From the NCBI GenBank assembly GCA_034440575.1, contig JAOTOL010001510.1:434001-498000 (forward strand): a stretch of DNA of 64,000 nucleotides, given 5' to 3'. The notes beneath the pieces are model-generated. The model searched no databases. It was not told the DNA's origin and saw nothing but the letters and a program-made list of their open reading frames with translations. Positions 45,376 through 58,000 of this stretch are shown here, one piece after another. This stretch comes from Imbricaverruca yamaguchii (Eukaryota; Arthropoda; Thecostraca; Neoverrucidae). The first letter of the stretch is position 1; the number at the start of each line of letters is the position of its first letter. A program made the position numbers and the translations under genes.

Positions 45376-47093
45376 GCGCACGCCAGCGGAGGTCAACGGT
45401 GCGCAGCGCCAGCTTTCGGGAGCACGTAGCCCAGTTAATACGTTCCAACGAGTTCGGAGCAAAAAAACATGCAGGTTTCGCATGCTGCGAAATTTGCATG
45501 TCAGGCGCGAGCACACAATTCTACGATGCGCATATTTTTGGTTCTTTTCAGCGTTTCTGAACGATCTGAATCCATTAGAGGGCTCCCGAATGAACGGCTG
45601 CATTGCCTTACATAGGGAGACAAATAAGGCCATCATATAGAAGCCTCCAGGCGTCTCCAAAAGGGACCGGATCATACTCAACAAAAAGGATCATTTAGGC
45701 AGCTAACGAGGGACAAGAACACACTAAACAGAAAGGATTGGTTGGGTAGTTATTAGCGCTTAAGGGCATATCGAATGCGCATGCCATACAACGCCTAAAA
45801 GGACTGCCCCTGTTGTGAATTCGAAGTTGAGCTGAGCCCGTGGATCCATGGAGAAATTTGCGCTCATTCGGACGGCATGTCTACTTCTTGCCAGCTCGGT
45901 TGTTACCTGGTAATTTGCTTACACCAGCTACCCAGGATAGGATCAAGATTTTCCTGGTGATATCCCAGTTCACTTTCTCGGTACTACTATCGTTCGCAGT
46001 ATCGTCAGTGCCAGCCAATTATATTCCGAATTGTTCTCACTTCAATATCAGCAGCATTACGCGAACATGGCGGACGGCACCATCGGCCATATTGATGGTG
46101 CATTTCAAACATCACTCGAGGTTTGGGTGCAAGGTGAGATCTTCGGTTGGACTGTGATATATTCACAGATATTGACATCCATATGAGATAATAATACATT
46201 TGCGATGCCTGTGAGATATTCGAACCCTACCGGCTTTTTCCGCTTCCCCGGCGCGTTGGCTATGGTATGACCATGAATAGGAAACTCCCCAAAATCTGCA
46301 ACCAAGGACGAGCTACTGCCATCTAGCGGTGGGAAGCCGAAGCTAATCCTGGCTATGATATTGTTTAATTCCAGCGGCACATTCCTGCGCTGGAAGTAAC
46401 GTGTCGTTGAGTTTCAGCCAATTTCCGCTTTTTGGAGAAGCTAGGGAACCGTGATCCTGCTGCATGAAGCCCTGTGGTGGTAAGGAATTAACTGAAAACA
46501 TCTACGTTTCCAGTTCTTTGTTTCAGGCGACATTTAAACGCATGGCGTGGGTACTACGTCTACGGCGCGTTGTGTGCTTTTGGAAGTAACTTATGCGTTT
46601 TGGATCACGTGAAGCATGTAATTATCCACCATTGCTCAGTTATTTATTCTAAGTCACGAGAAAATCTGAATCAGTGATAATTTATTCTGTGAGGTTTTGC
46701 TTGGCTTGAAGCATTTGTCAAAGTGGGCGCCGTAAATGTACCCATTTTCACCTCCATATACAGCTCTGAAACTAAGGCTGGAGGACATCCGATTTGAGTC
46801 TGAGGAGCAGTGTGAAGGAGGAATTGTCTAACACAAAATATTGCAATTTTTACCCAAGGTACGTGGCTCAATATTTTTAGGGGTTACCAAGGTTTTGGGC
46901 TGGTGATGTGTGTCATGCATTCAAATCATGCAGGTTTGTCATAATGATTTAGTAAGAAAAAGTAATTACTGGGTGCAAAAGCTAAATGCTATGGGTATCC
47001 TTGCACACAGTACATGTTTCTTTCTGTCTGTGTTGATTTGGTTTGTAAGTAATTATATATTTGCATTTTTGTCATGTAACATACAACCTTCCT
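45376..47093. other. No recognised gene; one dispersed motif copy
   Basis: 45738-45795 ('ggttgggtagttattagcgc', 'ttaagggcatatcgaatgcg') is a diverged copy of the short dispersed family. No upstream ARID2 exon was recognised. Confidence 0.45.
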
Positions 47094-47810
47094 TGGTACG
47101 AAACGTCATGGGGGGGGGTACCTACACACCCACCCGGCCGTGCGATGGTTAATATGGTAGACCTAGCAGCAGCAAGGGGGTCATGCAGGGGCACCTGGCA
47201 GTGCCTCAGATGGCTCCAACAGCTGTTTCGGACCCCTCGGCCCAATTAATGTGCATCATGTGCTCCTATGGCTGCTCAGGGTCCCCTATTTTTTTCAAAG
47301 AAGATACCTCAGGGGAAAATGTGACTGCCAGTTCCAATCAGCCAATCGGTCTTTGACCAATCAGCAGCCCTGGGGGGGGGCAGGCATCGGAATGGAATTG
47401 GCATGCCCCAGACGAGTCCCAGGCATATACGGTTGGATAGGGAGTTGGACACGCACTCTCCCTCGTTTTCTGCCGGCTCCCCTGACACCCCGCTTCCCTA
47501 AGTTAGTCGGCACAGGTTAGTTGGTCACGAGCTTCATGGTTTCTAAACGGCGACCCAAGGGATGGCGACTACTGGAGAATGCGTCCCCGGCTGGCACCAA
47601 AGGCGCAGCATTTTCTTGGAACGACGCGTGTTAGAAGGCCAGTACAGCCATATTTCCCCACCTCGTCAAGCTTTTTCGATGGGGTGTTCTTCACATCTCC
47701 TAGCCAGGATTAGTTCTTCGATCATCCGATAGATGTCGCTAGCATCGCTCAGTGGTCGCAAACATCAAAGTGCCGCCCGATAGTTTCCAATCAGTTTACA
47801 ATGATCCGTG
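47094..47810 (+). repeat. Segmental tandem duplication, unit A
   Basis: It starts 'tggtacgaaacgtcatggg' and ends near 'atccgtg' at 47810. It shares with unit B (47942-48998) 'ggtcatgcagggg', 'gcctcagatggctcc', 'cagccctgggggggg', 'gagtcccaggcatat', 'gtcaagctttttcgatgggg' and 'ctcctagccaggat'. Unit A has about 200 bp (about 47436-47665) missing from unit B. No coding content is recognised. Confidence 0.85.
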
Positions 47811-47941
47811 CTGCCACTAAAAGCGATGTAGGTCACTGACCTGACACAACCTTGACCTGCTAATGTTGGAGCAATCGTGAAATTGATGTCGCATAAGGTA
47901 CCGTAAATCTTAGAGCTCTAGTGCGAACCGCTTTTTGGCTA

Positions 47942-48998
47942 TGGTACGAAACGTCATGAGGGGGGTGGTAGGTATCTACCCACACACTTGACCATGCGAG
48001 GGTTAACATGGGGGGGGCTTAGGGGCGCATCGACTGCAGTGGTCATGCAGCGAGGGTTAACATGGGAGACGTGGCACCTGCAAAGGTGTCATGCAGGGGT
48101 CACCCGACAGCAGTTCTAAATTATTAAACAAATAGGGTGGAATATACCACTTAGTGAACAATGAATCGACATCCTTCCCAAGAGGTATCGACATCGTGCT
48201 TCTTGATGCATGCTTGCGAAGTTTTCATGCCTCATTTCTTACAGTATCCCGTCTATATTTATCATGCTTATGCTCACCATAACGGATTCTGGATCGTAGT
48301 AACGAACATCCCATAGTACAATTCCAAGTAATGGCATCACTTATGTGCTATGCTATACGATGCCAGCATAGGAATTTGTATCGTTATCATTGATATCGGT
48401 ACCCTCAAATTAGCTATCTCCCAAAACACGCAAAAGGTGTAGTTATATGTGTGCAACTGTCTGAGAACGTTGCTTTCATGACCGAAGCATTTTAAACAGC
48501 ATTATTTCCATGGCTATTTCGACATCCTTTGTGTACTCGTTTCGGCATCTCACACCCAACGAAAATCCAACATTTTAACACTGCTTGGCGGTGCCTCAAA
48601 GGGCTCCGATGGCTGTTCCAGAACCCCTCGGCCCAATCAATACTCTCGGCATGTGTTCCTATGCCTGCTGAGGGCCCATTGTTTGTCAAAGAAGATACTT
48701 CAGGAGGAAATGTGGCTGCCAGGGCCAATCAGCCAATCGATCTTTGGCCAGTCAGCAGCCCTGGGGGGGGGGGGGGGGCATCGAAATGGAATTAGCCTTC
48801 CCCAGTCGAGTCCCAGGCATATGTACAAGCAAGCGGGCAGGCATATACGCACGGTCAAGCTTTTTCGATGGGGTGTCCCTCGCATCTCCTAGCCAGGATG
48901 AGTTATCCGATGGTCCAATAGATGTCGCTAGTATCGGTCCGTGGTAGCAAACATTAAAGTGCTTCCCGAGTTTCCGATCTGTTTACTATTATCCGTGG
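47942..48998 (+). repeat. Segmental tandem duplication, unit B, with insertion
   Basis: The second copy of the unit is interrupted by the hAT-like element at 48111-48583. A dispersed 'ggcttaggggcgcatcgac' motif lies at about 48015-48058, inside this copy only. The G run near 48761-48779 is expanded compared with unit A. Confidence 0.85.
48111..48583 (-). mobile_element. Nonautonomous hAT-like element, copy 3
   Basis: The reverse complement matches copies 1 and 2 ('cacgatgtcgatacc', 'taagtggtatattccaccct'). Plus-strand ends are cagttctaaattatt and 'cattttaacactg'. Flanking 8-mers cccgacag (48103-48110) and cttggcgg (48584-48591) differ only by transitions. The uninterrupted unit A reads cctggcag (47194-47201) at this place. 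Confidence 0.88.
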
Positions 48999-50789
48999 TA
49001 TAGCCTTCCGCAGATTGCTTTGTACGGCTGGATCCCTTGCCCGTCATAGTGCTGAATCACCGTCTGCCCCAGTATCGATATCAGATGGACTGACGATCAA
49101 TGGAACCAGAGACATGAATTATGGATGCTGGAGACCCCAAACCCCCATTCCATTTACGTACAGAAATTCTATCCCGTCTAAAATACCCATAGGAATGCTC
49201 GTTATATTGTATAATCGTCCACCACTGGGACACAACGTAACAGAAAACGACTGCGCCAATGGACTGGAGCTGCTTCCACCAGAAAATAAACTTTTGATGG
49301 CAATGGTGCCAGTAAATTATACCCTGCGAAATTTGAACCGGATTCAATGTTTATTGGGTTGTCCACCATGCAATTTATGCGCGATCATGGCTAGTGATGC
49401 TGCCCACGCTGTTTCGCGAGTAGGCCGCGGGATTAGGAAATGTCTTGAGTGATACGAATGTCGAAACTGGGACCTTTGGTACCTAGAGCTCAATACCTCA
49501 ACCACTATGCCATCCCCTCCCAACCGGACGCAATGATGATCAAAACTGCATTCTTGTATGTGGCATCACAGCATTAGTTTCTGTCATCTGGCCAGAACGG
49601 CATCACTTGCCATCACGCAGGCAAAATAAATGTGGAAATGAATTTACGCCAATAAACAGATGAGGCGAAAGTGTCTTCACGAATTCGTGTACTCGGCGCT
49701 GGTATTCAACAACATGGTCTTGTACCCAACACTTGGGTTAGGTAAGTCAATCTGAATGATGCCCTGTTATTTACGATACCACACAGAGGGCATCAATTTA
49801 GATTAGACAAGTCAGGTTGTAGGACGATCAAACGCAAACAATTTAGTTAGTTTGCTATTTGGGCTCTAGGGCGCTTCTACAAGAATTGATCATTCGCGAC
49901 CTCTCAAACGCCAGCAAACTTCCAGTCAAAAGGTGTATAATCAATGGGATGGGCTGCCTGTTGACGTGGTGAACAGTCCATTGAATGTGTTTAAACGCAT
50001 GGTGGATAAATTATGTGGGACCAATAATCATATTATTTAGTTATAAGATGAACATTGGAGAGATGGAGAACTTGATGGATGAAGTGGGGTCGACATAGCT
50101 GGGCCACACATGTGCTACTCGACCACGCGTGTGTTACTCGAGATCGGGTAAACGGGACTAGACTTCCAGGAATTTTTTTTTTTTTTTCAACTCAAGATAC
50201 AGTATCGATTGGGGTGCTTCAGTATCTGTTTATCTCATCTAATAGTAGCTTGCCTCCATAGGCTTAAGTACGTTGCTCGTATTAAGCATGAACACTTCAT
50301 GACTGTATAACTGTGCTTACCAATTCTTCCCACTTCAGACGAGCACCGCATATTTACCTAGGGTTCGCAAACTACGCAACGACTTTCTCCGCCGCCAGGC
50401 GACGACTTCATGGCATCCCCGTGCGGCGCACGGGCGGCCTAATCAGAACCTGGCGGATGGATAAAAACTGGTAGCTGGCAAAATTTCTAGTGCTCATGGC
50501 TTCCCGGTATCCGGCTCTGCTGGTAAATGTCCGGTTTCAGATTCTCCGGGCAGACTTTCTGGCACCCCTGTTGAAGATAATCTACGCGCCGTGCGGACGT
50601 GCGTAGAGGGGCACTCCTGTCTAGTCGCGGATCGTTCACAGCCGCCTCTGTCGGAACGCTCCGCAATGCCGTGGTCTTATGACGCTTAGATATGTGGGCG
50701 CAGTAAACTCGGAGCATCGGCCTGACTAGTGGCGAAGCGCGCGTCGGCGCGGCGCTACACCCTGCGCAGACAATGATTACGACACAGGA
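48999..50789. other. Unassigned region with a 145-codon frame
   Basis: The plus-strand frame 49015-49452 (from about 49113 'NYGCWRPQTPIPFTYRNS...') is long for this AT-rich context, but no domain is recognised and no splice sites were confirmed. It could be a transposon remnant. 49842-49885 carries a dispersed 'ttgggctctagggcgcttc' motif. Confidence 0.35.
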
Positions 50790-51669
<880 letters not shown>

Positions 51670-52309
51670 GTCAACTAGGGCGACTTCTAGTTTCTCCTTC
51701 CCGTGGTCGTATCGTTCCCGTTGTTTGGGCCACAAACAGCCGGTGCAGTTGTGGCCGTGACGACTGTTTGGTTGAGCTGTTAGACGAAAATCGACCAAAA
51801 TGGTGGACAGTAAATCATCAATATTCGAAATTGCACAAGCCACAGTTCGCATAAATAATACGCAACAAGACATACCGATATTTCGAAACGAACGGTCGGT
51901 GTAGGTTGCACGGACAGTCAAAATCAAATGTTTGAATTTGTTACATAGTGAACTACCACACTCAGGGGCATCGCATTGCGTTCTGAAACATGGAAGAAAT
52001 TAACTGTATTTCAATTAGATTTTTAGCTCTACTTACTCTCCCGGACGAAACAGAATTGGCTAAGATCTATGTCGACGGAAAAAATGGACTTTTTACCAGC
52101 CTCGTGCACAACTAGGTCGGGTGAGCAACGTCATGACACGGGGTAAAAAAAAATTCACAAAACTACTATCTTTGTAGTGGAGCACGATTACGAGTGCAAC
52201 AAAGCTAGTGTAGTTCAATATTGCACCGGTTTCAAATAAGTCGGCCCCTCCCATCCGGCCGTCTGAAGATTTGACGTGACATTTCCAGCTCCTGTCTGTG
52301 TGTCGGCAG
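51670..52309. other. No recognised gene
   Basis: Mixed composition; nothing supported apart from the pyrimidine-rich tract that ends in the possible acceptor at 52309. Confidence 0.5.
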
Positions 52310-52760
52310 GACTACAGCGACTGTGTGCGCGCCAGCCGGCCGGCCCGCTACTGCGGCCGGCCGTGGCGGGCCGACACCGCCACGGCCGCCGCCGCTCTGC
52401 CGGCCGTGCGGCGCCGACCACGGCGGCGGCGGCGTGACGGTCGGCCCGGCCCGTGCGCGCGCTCTCGCCGCCTGCGCCGAGCTCTCAATGGCAGCGCGGC
52501 CCGCTGTCGTCGGCGGTCAGCTGGTGGGCGGGGGAGTCCCTGGCGGGCCGGGCCACTCAGGGCCAGGGTCTGCCGCCGACCCGCCGACCAGGTGGGCGGG
52601 GGCCGGCCAGCACGTGGTGGCGGCGCGCCCTCCGCGCGCGCGGCCGGCCCGCCGCCGACGGTCGCCGGCGCGCTGGCCAGTCAGTCCGCCGAGCCGGCCG
52701 ACGGCCGGAAAGGCATCAGCGGGGCGCCGGCCGGCCGTCCGCCGCAGGTGGGAACAACAC
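52310..52760 (+). other. GC-rich block after a strong splice-acceptor-like site
   Basis: 'agctcctgtctgtgtgtcgg' then CAG at 52307-52309 is a convincing plus-strand acceptor. The frame that follows starts DYSDCVRASRPARYCGRPWR and stays open to 52888, but becomes Arg-rich and simple. All three frames stay open, as GC-rich DNA does. It could be a 5' or 3' exon, or a CpG-rich promoter of an unseen gene. No family is recognised. Confidence 0.3.
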
Positions 52761-52944
52761 GGCTGCCTTCTTTGGACTTTTCAACACCATCGAGGAAAAA
52801 CTACTCGTTTGCTACTATACACATTAGCTACCGTACGTGTGTGCAAACAATGGGGAAAATCGCATTCCTCTCATTGTCATTAATTTGACATTGTGTTAAT
52901 CATACACTCCCACGACATTCAGTGTCACTTTTGCTGAAATGTTC

Positions 52945-53098
52945 GGTGGTTGTTGGTTTTACGACACGTCGACCGTTGAGTCATGTAGCGCCGCCAATCT
53001 CTCACGCCGATTGGTCGCGGGCGAAGAGCGCGGGGTGAGATTCGAACCCACGAACTTTCGATCACGAGACGGGTAACTTACACCTAGACTACTCGTCC
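52945..53098 (-). mobile_element. tRNA-derived SINE, copy 2
   Basis: The minus strand begins 'gaggacgagtagtctaggtg', containing an A-box-like TAGTCTAGGTG. It continues 'acccgtctcgtgatcgaaag' and a perfect B-box-like GGTTCGAATCTC, then a tRNA-unrelated body ('cgcgaccaatcggcgtgaga', 'ggtcgacgtgtcgtaaaacc'). These are the RNA polymerase III promoter boxes of a tRNA-derived SINE. The A-box region is intact here, unlike in copy 1. Confidence 0.85.
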
Positions 53099-54214
53099 TC
53101 ACACTCCCAACTCGATAATTAATATTCGGACATGTAAGGTAGCCTGAGAGCGAATTGATCTGCATACGATTGTGGTGGTTCGATAACATGGCTATCCTAA
53201 AACAATGCTAAAACGGGGTCAACCTAACTCCAGTGGTGGATAAAATTCGCTTTCGCCCAAATAGACCAGCATATTTTCGACATTGGACAGCAATGCAAAG
53301 AACTATAACTCGAAAGCACCCATTCCCAAACACTAGTGCTTGCCTCCAGGAAGATCAAAAATTAGAACAAATAATATACACATACAATATGTAAAATACG
53401 AGCACAATGTGCCATAGAGGAAGCAGATTTCCATTGGTAGCAAATAAACAGTCCTGAAAATAGCCATAGATGAATAGCCATGGCCTACGAACATGAAATG
53501 AATGAAGGAGAATGTCCACACAAAACAAAATATGCTTCAAAATGAATACAAGTGCAAGACCATTGAACACGTAATCGGCTACAAAAAGAGAACGTTCACC
53601 TGGCGCCTGATGGATGAGAATGTGTTAACGCCATACGATGAAGCAGAGAAGTTTCCTGCTCTGGTGATTACATCATGTTAGGTTTTCTAAATCAATCATT
53701 ACCAGCACCTCTTTCTAATATGTTTCAACTTCATGAACAAGGCGGCCTCAGAGTTAGACAACATTTTCAAATACCCTTTTCTGATATGAATTATAGAATG
53801 TTTTCATTACCCTTTATTGCACCAAAAGCCTGAAATAAAATAATCTGCTCTCACTTCCATTACTAGCATTGCTAGTTGTCTGAGAGGGCTTCAGGAACAT
53901 CTTTTACTAATATCTGGTGGCGGGATCTGTCCAGCAAGAAACAGGAGCGGGGAGTGGTGTGACCTGCCTTGATTTGCTTACCACGACCTACCTCTCACTC
54001 TTGGAATTTAACGTAATTAGGTCGCACGGGTATGGAAGGGCACTCCTGCCTACCTATTAATGGGTGGGGGAATTGAGGAAAAAAACCAACACTCAGATTT
54101 CGAGCTAAATGAATCAACAAACATTTCAGTTACCTTGTAATATTCGCAGTATATGGTGGGCTCTTGAGCAGGGCGGGAATAATGTACTTCTTTAGATATT
54201 TCATCTCTTAAAAC
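53099..54214. other. No recognised gene
   Basis: AT-rich; no domain, RNA gene or transposon hallmark is recognised. Confidence 0.5.
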
Positions 54215-54370
54215 CTGGGATGCGGAACCGGAACCGGAGCCGGAGCCGCAGCCGGAATCGCCGGAGCCGGAACATTTTGCCCGGAGCCGGAGCCGGAGCC
54301 GCTGGGACATCTTACTCGGAGCCGGAGTCGGAGCCGGATCCGTCAAAAGAAGGGAGGCTCCGGCTCCGGA
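54215..54370. repeat. GGAGCC-rich cluster 1
   Basis: Degenerate (CCGGAG)n hexamers are split by 'aacattttgcc' and 'acatcttactc'. It is related to cluster 2. Confidence 0.88.
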
Positions 54371-54935
54371 AGAGGTGTAAATTAAACAAAATTAGGAAAT
54401 TTGAAATGAACACATTATACCTAGTATGGTATGATATGGTATGGTATGAAAACGAATTTTTAAAAGCCAAAGTGTTTAAATACGAGTACCATGTAAAAAT
54501 ATCATCAAATAATGGTAGAATAACCAATACCATATTCTAGCCTCAGTAGTCAATGCAATAGTTCCATGCCTAGTTTAGTTAAGTTCATTGTTTCCATCAT
54601 CAACGGGTTGTTGCACCTTATTAGAGATGAGGTCAAACATTACAATTTACAACAATGGTGTTCCTTGGACCATTCACGGGATGGGGAGTGTTGTTGATTT
54701 GAGTCTCCCCTCTTCTGATTGCCCCAATACGGCACGAGGAGAGCGTCAGTTTACGAGGGCATAACACCGAAAAATTATTTGGGCGGGGGCGGGTGTTTAT
54801 TTAAAGATAGATACAAGGTTTATATGGGAAAGTTGCTTCTAATTAGCTGAAGTTTGCACCTCTGAGTGGTCGCGGCTAACTTTTTTTTACATCCCCCTAG
54901 CTCTTACTTAATGGATCGATTACGTTTGGGATGTA
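54371..54935. other. Spacer between GGAGCC clusters
   Basis: AT-rich, with a short TATGG repeat near 54428-54447. Nothing else is seen. Confidence 0.5.
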
Positions 54936-55085
54936 CGGAGACGGAGCCGGTACATTTTGTCCGGAGCCGGAGCCGGAGCCGCCGGAACATTTTACTCCGA
55001 GCCGGAGCCGGAACCGGGATACTTCCCCGGAGCTGGAGCCGGAGTAGGAGCCGGAGCCGTCCAAAATTTTACCGGCCCCGCATCC
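54936..55085. repeat. GGAGCC-rich cluster 2
   Basis: It has the same layout as cluster 1: hexamers, then 'acattttgtccggagccgg', 'aacattttactccgagccgg', more hexamers, and an end 'ccggccccgcatccctgctt'. The shared non-hexamer blocks show common descent rather than independent slippage. Confidence 0.88.
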
Positions 55086-58000
55086 CTGCTTAAAACATTT
55101 TTGCACTCCGGGTTCATACTGGATATAATGGGCTTCACATGTACTCCGACACGAACATGCAGAAGGAACAAAAATACCACTAAAAACAAACACAAGATTG
55201 AAGAAAACATGCACCCAACATGCTAATTTACTTACGATTACCAAATAAATCAGCTACTTTTCGTACCATCAAACACACTAGACAACATCCTAACACACCA
55301 CACCTACAAACAACTACCGGAAATGCCGACAACACGCCAGACCTCGCGCCTACGCAGTGAATGGTGGCCTCCGGTCGCTACGAATTCAGCCGAGGCGTTT
55401 ACAGAAACCTGCTATCAGGCAGCCCTACAGTGGGAAAAAATTGGCAGTTTTAATAGACGTTTTCCGGAGTCCCGGAGGCCGCCGATCAGAATTTGCTTAG
55501 TTAGCGTTTTCTGTTCTGAAAACTGTTAACAAATCGGTGCAATGTATTTTGTATGTGACGTTATAACCATTAGCAACCCTGAACACATGTTTAACAGTGT
55601 CCTACTGCAAGCACAAGACCTTGACTGAGCATTTGCTTTGCGCACCGCTATCGCATCCGACTGTGGCGTGTGCAGTAGTGGTGTTGGGTTCGGATTACGT
55701 AGGAATTGGCTGCGTAGGTAGGTAGGTATGCGCTCTGAGCTGAGGGCGAGGTGTGAATTATTTGTGTTTGCTTTTCATTTGGCTAGCCTTGTACCGAGAC
55801 CAACAGTGAAAGGAAAGCGCATTGCTCCTGTGAGTTTTGAGCGACGAAGCTGAGCTTATCATCACGACATCCTGCCTTGCGGTGCCATCCATTGTTCACT
55901 TCCTTGTTCCTATGCTTTGATGTGATCAAAAATGGCATTGTGCATTACTTATTCATATTACGTAAGCACTGACAAGATACGTATGATTTCCCCATCGGTT
56001 ACCGGTAAATAGATTCCATGCATAAAAAATAATATGTCCATGAAAATGTAATCCGGAAGAAGTCTGATTGCACTACAACTCCAAATCCTGGAAGTAAGTT
56101 TTTCACACTCTGCTCTTGAACGACATTCCCGCCTACCATGCCCAGACCGAAGACGGCCACTGCCAACTTGCTCCGACTCATTAAGTGTGCTGAGGCTATG
56201 CAACGTTGTCAAAATTTGAACATTTTGGTTGAAACAAGAGCTCTGGAAAAACATTCACATATGAAGTGAAGTACTTAGTTCTGCATTTACATCTGCACTG
56301 TCCAATGCCACCTGCATGCTAGAGACCTATGATGCATAAAACGCAGCCAACGCTAATTTTCTCCATCACTGCCAAGTATGTGCAGGAGTTCGATCACTGC
56401 ATAGAACTGCCTTCTTTATAGAACTGTATTCAAGTTGAACATATTACCACTAGACGTATTTACACCTTTGATAGCCAAATTATAGATTGTATTCACATCG
56501 TTCACTCCATAAAAATGTATAGTGATGCAAAATCTACGTACAACTTAACGTGACCAGAAAGCATTACTAAACTAATTGGCATCACTAGGCAGCAAAACAT
56601 AGCAATCACAAACAAGCTTAGACGCTTCCAGTTCGTCGGCATTGTGAGCCCGTAAAGTCCACATATGCCTGGCAGCCTCCGCGCCCGGCATAGCGAACGT
56701 AGTTTAGTGACTTCAACATGTTTTCCTCGCCAACTTACCGCCTTACAAAAACCCTAGCGCACCTCACGAGAGTCGGTGAATTCGCCGCGAGGCATGCACA
56801 GATCATTTTTCGTTCAACGGCAATTTTGTTTGGTTCTTGATCGTTTCCGCATGTGAATTGCATGCATAGGGGGAGGCAGGGGAAGGCGTTACTGCATACA
56901 CGAATGACTCAGAGGACTAAAATGCAGCGAACCGAATGAAAAAAATCGGAATCTACTCTGAGGTCTTTTCAATGTTAACACGCGCAATGGAGAAAGGCGG
57001 CAAAATGTGTCCCTGCTACCCATGGTGTTTACAGATGCATTTACCTGCTCTAAGCGACGGGACCATCGTTGTATGCCTATATTTTCCAATCGCACCTGAC
57101 AAACATTTCTAACATGGAATTAAAATTGATACAGACCCGAGGCGGGCAACTCAAGCTACTGCCTAAAAAAGAACGCAAAACCAGTTTGAAAGCCAGTTTT
57201 CAAGGACAGCTGTGGCGTAAAAAACGTCACGAACATGACAGCTTCCGCATTCATTGTGGTTGGCTACATCTGTAGGTGCTGAGCAAGACTCACCATGGAT
57301 ACTGTTAGAGAATAAACCACCTGATACGGTTCAGGACATGAGACCACTGCCGAGTATCAAATGCATCAAATGTTGAAAATTAACTCATTTGGCTCGTTTG
57401 GTACAGTTTGAACCGGTAAATCCTAAACTATAGTCGTTAACAATGAACTGCGAATATGTTGGCATTCGTCGACATCACCTGTCCCGATAGTATAACGCGG
57501 GTATTGTTATTAGTTCCCGGATACCTAGTGGAAAGTTCAATATGCACTATCCAGGGGGCAGAAGGTAATGGGGAATGTGCCCCCCCCCCCACCCAATGGA
57601 ATGTGGTGTCCCTCCTGGGAGCCTCGAATGCCCCACTCATTTTAGCAGGAGCTCCTCTGAGAGGAAAAAGCGCTCTTTCAGTGTGCTCGAGTACGCCCAT
57701 ATCGAATTCGTCAGCCAAAAGTGCCCCTTTGGAATAAAAAGATGCCTCTTGGAAGAAAAATGGAGCTTAAACATCTGCGGGAGGTGCCCTCCAGAGCTAA
57801 ACTGCAGCACATGACAATTCCTGGATCCGCTCATTCCACCATCCCACACCTCTGCGCATTATTATCGGAACAATTCCCCAGTGCGCGTTTTCGATCGCAT
57901 GCATTAACGTATTTAACATCCCGTCGACTTCAAAACTGCACCCGCGGTATCATATTCCTTCAAATATATTTCAACAGGAAAAACTATCACTAAAATAGTT

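Noticed and set aside
45025..45684. Upstream ARID exon at 45600-45680 ('SLLETPGGFYMM')
   Set aside because: The GGF resembles the ARID 'GGFAK' segment, but no donor in the needed phase follows and the flanking residues do not fit. The reading frame merely runs on into the next exon.
49015..49452. 145-codon gene
   Set aside because: No recognised domain, and its first part overlaps the end of the repeated unit's flank. It is left as an unassigned frame.
52945..53098. Functional tRNA gene
   Set aside because: A- and B-box-like sequences are present, but no clean cloverleaf with paired acceptor ends was seen, and the non-tRNA body is shared with 23500-23652. It fits a SINE.
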